A stretch of 64,000 nucleotides of DNA from Dolichospermum sp. FACHB-1091 (GTDB lineage Bacteria > Cyanobacteriota > Cyanobacteriia > Cyanobacteriales > Nostocaceae): assembly GCF_014697585.1 (NCBI RefSeq), contig NZ_JACJSB010000015.1:1-64000 (forward strand). The letters run 5' to 3'. The notes beneath the pieces are model-generated. The model was not told the origin of the DNA. It saw only the letters and a program-made list of their open reading frames with translations, and made no database searches. Position numbers and translations under genes: made by a program. Position 1 is the stretch's first letter, and each line of letters opens with the position of its first letter. Shown here one piece after another: positions 1 to 8,315 of the stretch.

Positions 1-98
1 GTTGGATTAGGATTTAAAGGACCTTTATCCAGGTAAGTTGAGAAATTACCCAATCCTGGTAAAGAGGAATCAAAAGACTTTTCAGAATTATCAAACAT
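1..98 (-). CDS. 5' end of an unidentified gene (runs off the window)
   Basis: A minus-strand start codon (complement of CAT at 96-98) is preceded by a clear ribosome binding site, AGGAG, about six bases upstream. The 32 visible codons begin MFDNSEKSFDSSLPGLGNF, a hydrophilic stretch rich in Ser, Asp, Asn and Pro. No signal peptide or recognisable domain is visible in so short a piece. The reading frame stays open to the window edge. I do not recognise the product. Confidence 0.55.
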   Translation of the reverse strand, partial: MFDNSEKSFDSSLPGLGNFSTYLDKGPLNPNP

Positions 99-1232
99 AA
101 TGCACTCCTAAATCATTTATGAAAATGTCAATTCGTATAGGGTAGGGAATGCTGACCGACAATGCTTATCCTCAGCACACCTCAACTATTCGGTATTGTT
201 TCCACAAAAATCAGATATCAATCTCTTTAAATCAATAAAATGAGAATATTGACACTAATTAAACCCATATCAGGGTAGATTTTGTCGGAATTTTTAAGAT
301 TCAAATACTTGACAAGATATTTGTAGAACAATTAACTGTCACGAAATCAATATAAAATGATTTACACTCATATCACCACAGTATAAAAAGTTTATTTTTT
401 AGTTATTTTATACTAAAATATACATTAACTACGCAGAAATGGCATGAACGCCTTGATTTACCGTAGGCACAATTCATCAGTTACTCCTACTTAACAGGTA
501 AATCTTAATATTTTGTAACCTATTAGCAAATAAAAGGCTAAAATCAATCTTCTCGGTCATTTATCGTCCCAAATAACTTTATGTATTTTGTGACTTAGTT
601 ATTTAAATACACATCTGTTTAATTTAATGAAAGCATATCTTAGTTAGATTAGATCTTATTCTATTTATCAGGACTAAGGAAACTACTCTAAAAACTTCTA
701 CCTTAAAAGGCAAAATATCTGGTTTATATTAACACAAAATAATATAAGATGCAAAAGGTTATAGATAAACTAAAGTGTTTATAAAATTTGTTTGTTTATC
801 TACATTTCTAAATAAACAACGGGTAACTTTAAGCAACAAATAAGCAATAAATTAGAGCATCTTTGTATATTAATTTTTATAAAATTAAGTCAGAAAAGAA
901 AGTGTTACATGAGAACAATGCAATCAACATCTTTAGCTGCATACTGAAAATACAATTACCAATATTTGAGATTTTCTTTGTCAAGCACCCCCGCTATGAA
1001 TTTTGTCCACAGGATAAAAGCTAACCTGTCCAAAATCAAAATCTGGAATTGATAAGCTGTACTGCATTTAATTTGTATAATTATAGCGGGCAGGATGCCC
1101 GCACCACAATATCTAGCCATATTAGGATTGTACAATTTAGCTGCGTAACAACTTAGCCTGCGTTGAAACTTACCAAACTCATACCAAATTAGGATTTTAG
1201 ATTTGGTATCACACTTATGCACGGGAGAGGTC
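99..1232. other. long AT-rich intergenic region
   Basis: About 1.1 kb separates two divergent genes and carries no convincing coding frame. It is strongly AT-rich. The only structured element I can point to is the dispersed palindromic repeat at 1057-1109. A frame across 956-1246 on the minus strand is just the translation of that repeat and its surroundings. The region could hold distal promoters or an untranslated RNA, but I see no specific signal. Confidence 0.5.
1057..1109. repeat. dispersed palindromic repeat, copy 1
   Basis: A roughly 53-bp unit ends in the hairpin GCGGGC-AGGAT-GCCCGC followed by ACCACAA. A near-identical copy lies at 40690-40742, and the hairpin core recurs at 34285-34312. 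Reading frames that cross it acquire the peptide CGAGILPAIIIQIKCST, which explains spurious N-terminal extensions. Confidence 0.8.
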
Positions 1233-2669
1233 ATGATATTTAACAATTTTCAGCGAAAACTGCGCCAAGAAGCCCAACTTTGGCGAGACGAAGGAATTAT
1301 TAGTTCTTCCCAGCATGAACAAATAGCCAAGCGTTATCAACTTAATAACCTAGAAGAATCTACCCGTGATGGTTTTAGCATCATTGCTATTACCGTAGGG
1401 GGCTTACTTTTAGGCTTGGGTTTAATGACACTTGTGGGCGCAAATTGGCAGGGTTGGTCACGAGAAGTCAAGTTTATTTTGTTAATGAGTTTGTTTCTCT
1501 CCACTGCTATTACTGGTTTTTTGACATGGAGAGAACCTACACTCACCACAAATCAAAGTAAAAAATCTCAACAAAGTAAACGGATATTGGGAGAAGCATT
1601 GTTAATTCTCAGTGCTTTCATTTTAGGGGCAACCTTAATGTCAATGGGGCAAATATTCAATATTAGTAGTTCAGCTTCTGAGTTATTTTTAGCTTGGGGT
1701 TTTGGGGTATTAGTTATGGCTTATAGTCTTTCCCTCAATTCTTTGGGAATTATGGCCATTATCCTCATTCAAATTGGTTATTGGATAGGAATTGGTGATC
1801 TATGGTCTGTGTCTGGAGAAGTGAATTGGGCGCGGATAGCTGTGCGTCATATGCCTCTATTGTCCTGGTTGCTATTTCTTCCTCTAGCTTATATTTGTCG
1901 GTCTCGGTGGATTTTTGGTATAGGAGTTTTGGCATTTATTCTCTCTTTACAATACAATCTCAACCCTTTACCACTGCTGACATTTTCTGATGTTATTCCT
2001 TGGACAGCTTCTTTTGCTTTAGCCCTACCTCCTGCTTTACTTTGGAGTTATGATGATCTACTTTTTCCTACTGTTAATTATAGGTTATTTCAACCCCTAG
2101 CCCGTAATTTTGGATTGATATGTTTTGGTGTAGTTTTTTATCTTTTGTCTTTCCGTTGGCAATGGCAAGCTGTAAACTTGAGTTATGATCAACCTAATAA
2201 TTTATCAAATGTATTCCAGTCGTTACCAATTATTGACTTGGGGATTCTTAGTGGTTTAGCTGTATTGCAATGGTTGTTTTTAGTTCGTCACAGAAATAGT
2301 CCACTCCGACGAGAAGTGTTTTTTAAAATCGTCATCATTACTACTTTTTTGTCCTTCATTCTCATTACTCCTTTTTGGCATCAAGCTATCACTAGAATTA
2401 CGGAACTAGGTATTTTTATCTTCAATATTCTCTTGGCAATATTAGCCTGGGGATTAATTCAAGAAGGTTTTAACTTACGCAACAGAACTGCTTTTTGGTG
2501 TGGTATGCTATTATTTACTCTGCAAATTATCAGCAGGGTTTTGGAGTATAATACTGATGTCCTTTTCCGGGCTTTAGTATTTGCCTCTTGTGGTTATTCC
2601 CTCATTGCTGCCGGACTTTGGTTTGAACGTCATTTTACTACATCTAAAAGTGGTAATAACCAGAAATAG
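1233..2669 (+). CDS. DUF2157-type polytopic membrane protein
   Basis: The N-terminal ~60 residues are a charged cytoplasmic segment (QRKLRQEAQLWRDEGIISSSQ) typical of DUF2157, in which a short helical region precedes a run of hydrophobic helices. About ten or more transmembrane segments follow. I chose the ATG at 1233 because GGGAGAGG sits just upstream; an in-frame ATG at 1203 lacks a ribosome binding site. The next gene, 126 bases downstream, is a GDYXXLXY-family protein, and the two families are commonly paired, so they probably form one inner-membrane complex. The biochemical function is unknown. Confidence 0.8.
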   Translation: MIFNNFQRKLRQEAQLWRDEGIISSSQHEQIAKRYQLNNLEESTRDGFSIIAITVGGLLLGLGLMTLVGANWQGWSREVKFILLMSLFLSTAITGFLTWREPTLTTNQSKKSQQSKRILGEALLILSAFILGATLMSMGQIFNISSSASELFLAWGFGVLVMAYSLSLNSLGIMAIILIQIGYWIGIGDLWSVSGEVNWARIAVRHMPLLSWLLFLPLAYICRSRWIFGIGVLAFILSLQYNLNPLPLLTFSDVIPWTASFALALPPALLWSYDDLLFPTVNYRLFQPLARNFGLICFGVVFYLLSFRWQWQAVNLSYDQPNNLSNVFQSLPIIDLGILSGLAVLQWLFLVRHRNSPLRREVFFKIVIITTFLSFILITPFWHQAITRITELGIFIFNILLAILAWGLIQEGFNLRNRTAFWCGMLLFTLQIISRVLEYNTDVLFRALVFASCGYSLIAAGLWFERHFTTSKSGNNQK

Positions 2670-2795
2670 AATAATTTTTCTATTAGCATAAAAGCATATT
2701 CATAGATCTCTGCGAATAAATTTCTATCGAAAATTTAGAAGTAATAGGAAAAATATTTTTTCCTATTATCTATTACCAATTACTACATTAATCTC

Positions 2796-3509
2796 ATGAA
2801 AAGTGACTCTCCTGAATCAAAAAAAACCTTAACTCCCGAAATGGAATTTTCTGAAAAATTGACTTTTCGGGATTATCTAATTGCTACAGAACAAAAGGCT
2901 AATAAACCTTTACCAATTTGGCGATTAATTGCCCCTTTATTGTTTCAAGTCGGTTTAATTTTGGCTGTACCTGTTCAAGCAATGTATACAGATATGGCTG
3001 GGAAGACAGTAATTTTGCAAACTGTATCTGCAAATCCTGATAATCTATTTAGGGGTTCTTCATTAAACTTAGATTATGATATCTCCCGTCCCGAAATGTT
3101 GCGAAAAGTATCAGGTTGGAGGGAATGGGTGCGGAAAAATTCCCGCAGAAATGGACAAATTATCCAGGGAAGTACCTTGTATCTAATTTTGCAAGAACAA
3201 CAATCTTTTAATCCTAATCAACTTCAGTTCTGGAAACCTGTACAAGTAACCAGTAGTCGTCCTGGTTCTCTAGTTAATAATCAAGTAGCTTTAAAGGGGA
3301 ATTATCAAGACGGCTTCATTAATTATGGCTTGGAAAACTATTCCATTTCTGATGAACAGAGACAGCAAATTAATAATGATCTTGCACAAATTCAGGAAAC
3401 TAGAGATAGTAGCGAAGAACCAATATTAGTTCGGGTAAAAGTAGATCCTCAAGGTAACGCTGTTCCACTGGGTTTATTCATCAGAAATCGCAATTATCCT
3501 TTTCAGTAA
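2796..3509 (+). CDS. GDYXXLXY-family membrane-anchored protein
   Basis: This 237-residue protein has a hydrophilic N-terminus, one hydrophobic helix around residues 45-63 (LIAPLLFQVGLILAVPVQAM) and an extracytoplasmic domain. The segment FRGSSLNLDYDIS fits the family signature (G-D-Y-x-x-L-x-Y) with Asp-Tyr replaced by Ser-Ser at its start. It follows the DUF2157 gene in the same orientation and is itself followed by a terminator hairpin, so the two probably form a bicistronic unit. No enzymatic role is known. Confidence 0.75.
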   Translation: MKSDSPESKKTLTPEMEFSEKLTFRDYLIATEQKANKPLPIWRLIAPLLFQVGLILAVPVQAMYTDMAGKTVILQTVSANPDNLFRGSSLNLDYDISRPEMLRKVSGWREWVRKNSRRNGQIIQGSTLYLILQEQQSFNPNQLQFWKPVQVTSSRPGSLVNNQVALKGNYQDGFINYGLENYSISDEQRQQINNDLAQIQETRDSSEEPILVRVKVDPQGNAVPLGLFIRNRNYPFQ

Positions 3510-3526
3510 GTAAATAGGCTGCATTG

Positions 3527-3558
3527 AAAATCCCATTAGCTAAAGCTAATGGGATTTT
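3527..3558. terminator. hairpin terminator after the DUF2157/GDYXXLXY pair
   Basis: A near-perfect inverted repeat with arms AATCCCATTAGCT and AGCTAATGGGATT and a very short loop starts 18 bases after the stop codon. It ends in a short T run. Confidence 0.7.
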
Positions 3559-3848
3559 GGAATTTCTAAACTTCTAAACCCCTGCATGAATCAAGTTGGA
3601 TTCCCATACACAGTGGATTTCGTATAGGTCAGGACTTACGCAACAAACCCTATGTATATGTAGATGTAGATGTAGATGTAGGGTTTGCTCGATGACTATG
3701 GGAAAATTTTTCCCAACAGATACCCTTACCCCTTCCCTGTCCTCACAGGTAACTTTTTTAGCAATCCATACATATAAAAATTAAAAATTCCGCTAAAACG
3801 TTTTATATTTTAGCGGACTTAACTTAAATAATTATTGAACATTGAAAA
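3559..3848. repeat. intergenic stretch with a short hexamer tandem repeat
   Basis: Four or five copies of a six-base unit (TGTAGA) lie at about 3657-3680, flanked by AAACCCT and its complement AGGGTTT. The preceding CAGGACTTACGCAA resembles termini seen elsewhere in the window (near 12472 and 31471). A frame over this stretch encodes only Cys-Arg repeats and is not a credible gene. Confidence 0.5.
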
Positions 3849-4239
3849 TGGAGCTTATGGGAGTCGAACCCATGTCCAAATTGGGTATTAACCCTCCACT
3901 CGTTCACAGGTTTAGCCTTTCTGACCCTCAAGGCGGGAATCGTTCATTATCCCGAACGTAGGATGCTCTGATTTAATCTTAGCCACCAAACCAACCAGAG
4001 AACGTTTGTTGGAGCATCCGTTGGGGGTTAGGTCTTTAATCCTTAACGGAGTCAAATTAAAGACGCTCGAACCTATAAGAGGTGTTTTAGGCAGCTACTA
4101 GAGCTTCCCGACGAGCAAATTTTACGATATTGTTCGCATTTACTTTTTTTTCGAGTCTTTGATTTCCGAGAGATGACTCGCTCTCGACCTGAATCACAGA
4201 GTAGCTTTCGCCAACCTGTCGAAACCGTTAAAGCCCCAT
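3849..4239 (-). ncRNA. ssrA: transfer-messenger RNA (tmRNA)
   Basis: On the minus strand the 5' end reads GGGGCTTTAACGGTTTCGAC and the 3' end reads GGTTCGACTCCCATAAGCTCC plus A. Seven bases at each end pair as a tRNA-like acceptor stem, with one G-U pair. An internal frame encodes the tag ANNIVKFARREALVAA followed by TAA, close to the known Nostoc-type tag. tmRNA rescues stalled ribosomes and tags the nascent chains for proteolysis. The 3' CCA is not encoded: the gene ends ...CTCCA and is followed by TTTTC. The gene is continuous, not the two-piece form of some marine cyanobacteria. Confidence 0.95.
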
Positions 4240-4341
4240 ACACTTCACATTTCTATTATAGTATGGAATTTTGTCAGTTGGCAAATAAAATTATTGCTAT
4301 TTAATTTTTCTGAATTTTTGGCATAATTGGCATCAATTAAA

Positions 4342-4890
4342 TTAAAATTTAGGTGATGGTAACGGTACGCCTAGTAAACTTAAGTTGAGAACATGACCAC
4401 CTGCAACCAAGTAAACAGGTTCACAAATATTACCTAATTGCCGGACTAACATACCGAGGCGATCGCGGAATTTGCGCCCCACAGGATAAGCTGGAACTAC
4501 ACCCCAACCTGTTTCTTCCGCCACAAATATGACATTAGCTGCAACTAAGGGTAAGGTTTCTAGCAACTCTTTTACAGTATTTTCCCAGATTACATCTTCT
4601 ATTTCTAGAAAATTAGCTACCCAAGTTCCTAAAGAATCAACTAACAAGCAAGTATGGGGCTGGGATTGAGCTAAAGTAGCCGTAAGTTCCACTGGTACAC
4701 AGAGAGTCAACCAATCTTGAGGTCGTCGTTGTTGGTGTTTTTCAATCCGTTGTTGCCACTCTTGATCATTTGCATCTTGTATGGCTGTGGCGATATATAC
4801 AACTGTTTTTCCTGAATTTTCTGCCAAATTTTCCGCCCATTCGCTTTTGCCCGACCGGGCAGCGCCCGTCACCAAAATCAATTTATTCAT
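4342..4890 (-). CDS. cobU: bifunctional adenosylcobinamide kinase / adenosylcobinamide-phosphate guanylyltransferase (CobU/CobP)
   Basis: CobU phosphorylates adenosylcobinamide and transfers GMP to it, in the nucleotide-loop assembly stage of cobalamin synthesis. The chain starts MNKLILVTGAARSGKSEWAE with the P-loop GAARSGKS at residues 9-16. Further family features are VYIATA, LLVDSLGTWV and EETGWGVVPAYPVGRKFRD. I use the ATG at 4890, which gives about 182 residues, the usual family length. Upstream in-frame starts at 4902 and 4977 would add residues before the beta strand of the P-loop and have no good ribosome binding site. It is separated from the cob operon at 26.4-31.1 kb and divergent from the next gene. 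Confidence 0.9.
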   Translation of the reverse strand: MNKLILVTGAARSGKSEWAENLAENSGKTVVYIATAIQDANDQEWQQRIEKHQQRRPQDWLTLCVPVELTATLAQSQPHTCLLVDSLGTWVANFLEIEDVIWENTVKELLETLPLVAANVIFVAEETGWGVVPAYPVGRKFRDRLGMLVRQLGNICEPVYLVAGGHVLNLSLLGVPLPSPKF

Positions 4891-5047
4891 GACCCATTTC
4901 ATTATATAATACTTGAAGGGAAAAAATCCACGAGTGAAATAAAGTGTCCCTAGAGGAAAGCCGTCTAAATTTACCAATCTGAGCAGAAATTTATTTTGTC
5001 CTCCTGAATTCTTTTTTGATCAAGACCATAAATTTTAGGATATTTTT

Positions 5048-5842
5048 ATGAAACCAGGGTTAAAACGCATCGAGGCAACGCTACATGATTTGAAAACGCG
5101 CCATGATGATGTCACTACAGAAACGGGTGATCAAAAAAAACGCTCTTTCTCCTTTCGGATTAGTATTGGACATAATGAATCTACCGATACTTCTACCGCT
5201 ACAGGGGAAACTCATAATACCAAATTAGATACAGACCTTAATCATGGAAGTCCAGAGGATGTATTTCCTCATCATGATTCTGTACCAGTTTTTCCAGCCC
5301 AAGAGACTGGAGAAAAAACACCAACTCTCCCTAAATTTAAAACTCCGTCTTTTAGTAATCATCGTCACGGGGCTAACCCAGCGCTGGCTATGAATATGCT
5401 CCAAGCAATTCAAGAAAAAGTTGCTAGTTGGCAAATAGAACTGCAAACAATTGTACAACAAATTCAGGATATTTATTTAGAAGGTCCAATTATTAATGGT
5501 TGGTTAGAATCTAATCCCCAACAACCGGAAACAGGTGGAACGGCTACCCTGCGTCATGCTGAATTGGATCAACTCATGGACTATGTAGAGGATATCTGCG
5601 CTAATGGTGAGAAAAAATCTTATAAGCCAGTGTATACTGACTATCGCCTCTGTGGAGTAGATACAGCGGGTCAGGTTTGGTCACGTCCTTGTCCAGTGGA
5701 CCAAGTGCCTAGTGTTAGTATAGCGATCGCTCGTCATAAAAGATTACGTCAACTATTAGTACGTCAACAAGATTTAGAAAATCGCTTGAGTCAATTAGCG
5801 GAGACTTTGGTAATGTTACATAGTCATATTCAACAAAGTTGA
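5048..5842 (+). CDS. conserved cyanobacterial-type protein of unknown function
   Basis: A 264-residue soluble protein without signal peptide or membrane segment. Residues ~1-110 are polar and low-complexity (Thr/His/Asp/Glu rich). The C-terminal half (from AMNMLQAIQEKVASWQIELQ) is predicted mostly helical, including a likely C-terminal coiled coil (RLRQLLVRQQDLENRLSQLAE). A central stretch with VYTDYRLCGVDTAGQVWSRP looks like a small folded domain. It is monocistronic, divergent from cobU. I do not recognise a family with a known role. Confidence 0.7.
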   Translation: MKPGLKRIEATLHDLKTRHDDVTTETGDQKKRSFSFRISIGHNESTDTSTATGETHNTKLDTDLNHGSPEDVFPHHDSVPVFPAQETGEKTPTLPKFKTPSFSNHRHGANPALAMNMLQAIQEKVASWQIELQTIVQQIQDIYLEGPIINGWLESNPQQPETGGTATLRHAELDQLMDYVEDICANGEKKSYKPVYTDYRLCGVDTAGQVWSRPCPVDQVPSVSIAIARHKRLRQLLVRQQDLENRLSQLAETLVMLHSHIQQS

Positions 5843-6005
5843 AAAAATTACAGCATAATTCACGAGTAAAACTGTCTTGGTGTACGTCCTTGAGAGGTGT
5901 GTTAGCTGTATTCGTAACGCACCCCATGTATCTTTTTAAGAATCAAGCCGGACTCCTATATGATATGATATATTTTAAATTCAAACCCTCATGTAGACCG
6001 AAACT

Positions 6006-7232
6006 ATGACTAACGAAGAAGAAATCTTGTTTGAGGAAGAGGAAGAGCAAGAAATTGAGTCTGAACCGCTGAGTGAGTTAATTCCTGAATTAAAGCAAAT
6101 TCGAGAAATTGTTGTTTCTGGTAGTGACTGGACAACAGCAACAATACTTGATCAGCTTATTCGCAATAATATCCAATTAACTCCAAGATTTCAAAGACGA
6201 GATGCTTGGGATATAACACTCAAAAGTAGATTTATCGAATCACTTATACTTGGGTTTCCAGTACCACAAATAGTATTAGCAGCTACTCAAGAAAAAGGTA
6301 AGTTTATTGTTCTTGATGGTAAGCAACGCTTGTTAACAATTCTGCAATTTTATGGCAGGAGTGATAAAAACATACAAAACAATGCCTTTGCTTTAAGAAA
6401 TCTAGAGTTCAGACGTGATTTAATTGGCAAAACATACGAAGATATAAGAAGTGATTTATTTTTGAGTAGAGATATTGACAATCTTGATAATCAAACTATT
6501 CGCACTATGGTTCTGCGGAATATAAAAGACGAAAATTTCCTTTATAAAATTTTTCTACGTTTGAATGTACAAAGTACACCATTATCAGCCCAAGAACTTC
6601 GACAGGCATTACATCATGGTTCATTTATCAATTTTTTAGATGATCAATCAATTAAAAGTCAAGCTCTTAAAAAAATATTCAAATCACCACATCCTGATTT
6701 TCGGATGAGAGATGTCGAATTATTGTTACGTTATGTAGGATTTCATTATTTCTTATCCAAATATAGTGGAAACCTTAAATCTTTTCTTGACATGACCTGC
6801 ACAGAACTTAATAAAGATTGGAATAACAAACATAATGATATTGAAAATGTAGTTAACCAATTTGAGGAAGCAGTACAAACAACTATTAATATATTTAGAG
6901 ACAAGAACTTTTTTCGTATGTGGTTAAGCAATGATCAAAAATATAGAAGACGATTTAATAGAGCAATTTTAGATGTGATGGTATTTTATTTTTCAGATGA
7001 CATTATCAGACAATCTGCTGAAAAAAATCAAGACAAAGTTAAAGAAGCTTTTGAAAAATTATGTTCATCAAATAACGACTTTAAAGAAGGTGTTGAAGGA
7101 ACAACCAAAAACATTATTCAAACTTACAATCGTTTTAGATTATGGGGTGAAACTCTACTAGAGGTTTTAGATGTAGAATTTAATTTACCTCAATTCGTTG
7201 ATAATCGGATTATTTTTAATGGTTTAAGGTAG
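6006..7232 (+). CDS. DUF262-domain protein (ParB/Srx-like fold, GmrSD-type N-terminus)
   Basis: The DUF262 core is plain: FQRRDAWD at residues 62-69 and DGKQRLLTI at 104-112, matching the family's F-Q-R-x-x-x-W and D-G-Q-Q-R-L motifs, followed by a helical C-terminal region. DUF262 domains share the ParB/sulfiredoxin fold and occur in GmrSD-type modification-dependent nucleases and other defence genes, where they bind or hydrolyse nucleotides. A very acidic leader (EEEILFEEEEEQEIE) precedes the domain. There is no HNH (DUF1524) domain here. A HEPN-type gene follows after 14 bases in the same direction, suggesting a two-gene operon with the nuclease activity in the partner. Confidence 0.82.
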   Translation: MTNEEEILFEEEEEQEIESEPLSELIPELKQIREIVVSGSDWTTATILDQLIRNNIQLTPRFQRRDAWDITLKSRFIESLILGFPVPQIVLAATQEKGKFIVLDGKQRLLTILQFYGRSDKNIQNNAFALRNLEFRRDLIGKTYEDIRSDLFLSRDIDNLDNQTIRTMVLRNIKDENFLYKIFLRLNVQSTPLSAQELRQALHHGSFINFLDDQSIKSQALKKIFKSPHPDFRMRDVELLLRYVGFHYFLSKYSGNLKSFLDMTCTELNKDWNNKHNDIENVVNQFEEAVQTTINIFRDKNFFRMWLSNDQKYRRRFNRAILDVMVFYFSDDIIRQSAEKNQDKVKEAFEKLCSSNNDFKEGVEGTTKNIIQTYNRFRLWGETLLEVLDVEFNLPQFVDNRIIFNGLR

Positions 7233-7246
7233 GTTCTTAATAAGAT

Positions 7247-7885
7247 ATGCCAGAATCTGATAAATTTATTACTTTAAGAACCCAGCTAAACAGGTTAAAA
7301 AACGAATTTATTCCTGAAATTAGCCCAACGGGTCTATATTCTGAGAGTCAATTATCTAGAACTGCTGCATATAGAGTTTTAGCTCATGCTGAAATTGAAT
7401 CTTATCTTGAAGAAAGAGCTTGGGAAGTTGTTCAAAATGCTAAAACTCTTTGGACTAAAGGTAAAACAACTCGTAGTTTAATCTGTCTACTTGGGTTTTC
7501 TGGTTTAACTATGGATAAACCACCAGATACACTTACACCACAAAAGGGAAGTAAAACAGTTAAAGAAGAAAAAATCAAGATATCAAAAAAAATAGATTTA
7601 GCTGTGGAAAGTTTTAAAAGAGTTATTAGTCAAAATCATGGAGTCAAAGAAGATCATATTTTGTCCTTACTTTTACCCATAGGGATAGATAGTGATGATT
7701 TAGATCCTGCTTGGCTTGCTACCATGAATACATTTGGAGAAAAACGAGGTCTTGTAGCCCATAAATCAGCTACATCATACATGACTATTCAAACTCCAGA
7801 TCCGGCAAATGAATTAAATACTGTAACACAAATTACTGATGAACTTTTAAGAATAGATGAATTAATCAATAATTTGATAGAATAA
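7247..7885 (+). CDS. HEPN-domain protein of the MAE_28990/RiboL-PSP-HEPN type
   Basis: A 212-residue mostly helical protein. It contains RTAAYRVLAHAEIESYLEER near residue 38-57 and, at residues 167-172, RGLVAH, which fits the R-x4-6-H motif of HEPN ribonucleases. The overall layout (early helical segment with an A-E-I-E core, late R-x4-H) resembles MAE_28990/RiboL-PSP-HEPN proteins. HEPN proteins often act as RNases in toxin-antitoxin or abortive-infection modules. It starts 14 bases after the DUF262 gene and is very likely co-transcribed with it. Whether the HEPN is a toxin controlled by the DUF262 protein is inference. Confidence 0.7.
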   Translation: MPESDKFITLRTQLNRLKNEFIPEISPTGLYSESQLSRTAAYRVLAHAEIESYLEERAWEVVQNAKTLWTKGKTTRSLICLLGFSGLTMDKPPDTLTPQKGSKTVKEEKIKISKKIDLAVESFKRVISQNHGVKEDHILSLLLPIGIDSDDLDPAWLATMNTFGEKRGLVAHKSATSYMTIQTPDPANELNTVTQITDELLRIDELINNLIE

Positions 7886-7921
7886 AACTTAGAATATTCT
7901 TGTCTAGTAACATCAAACAAC

Positions 7922-8230
7922 ATGAACTTAAAAGATATCAAACAAAAACTATTCCCCATTATCAAAATCATCTCCACCGCACTCATCACCAGCGCCATGG
8001 GGTTAGAATTATGGAATATGCAAACATCCATAACCAATAATCAACTACCCAGTATCTTAACCCCAGCTTTAATCATTGCCCATATTGCCCTATCTGCTCA
8101 TTTTATGGAAGCATTAATTGCCGCTTATTATGCCCCAACACGCAATCAGACAACAATTAAATATGCAATTTATACATTTTTTGTAGGTACAGTTGGTCTG
8201 TTAGAATTGTGGGAAAATCAGGATACCTAA
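7922..8230 (+). CDS. small three-helix membrane protein
   Basis: A 102-residue protein with three hydrophobic segments: about residues 12-28, 45-68 (LTPALIIAHIALSAHFMEALIAAYY) and 80-95. It begins 36 bases after the HEPN gene, but codon texture and conservation-like features suggest a separate ordinary gene. It lies just upstream of ychF. I do not recognise a characterised family. Confidence 0.65.
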   Translation: MNLKDIKQKLFPIIKIISTALITSAMGLELWNMQTSITNNQLPSILTPALIIAHIALSAHFMEALIAAYYAPTRNQTTIKYAIYTFFVGTVGLLELWENQDT

Positions 8231-8315
8231 AATATTATCCCCAGTTTCTCTGCCATCTCCACCGGTTTGAATTATCCTTATACTTGACACTTGACACCAA
8301 AATTTAAAATCTACA

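Noticed and set aside
956-1246. 96-codon minus-strand frame
   Set aside because: It crosses a dispersed palindromic repeat, has no ribosome binding site, overlaps the start of the DUF2157 gene, and its peptide recurs in an unrelated frame at 40.7 kb.
3596-3784. 62-codon frame rich in Cys-Arg
   Set aside because: It is the translation of a hexamer tandem repeat.
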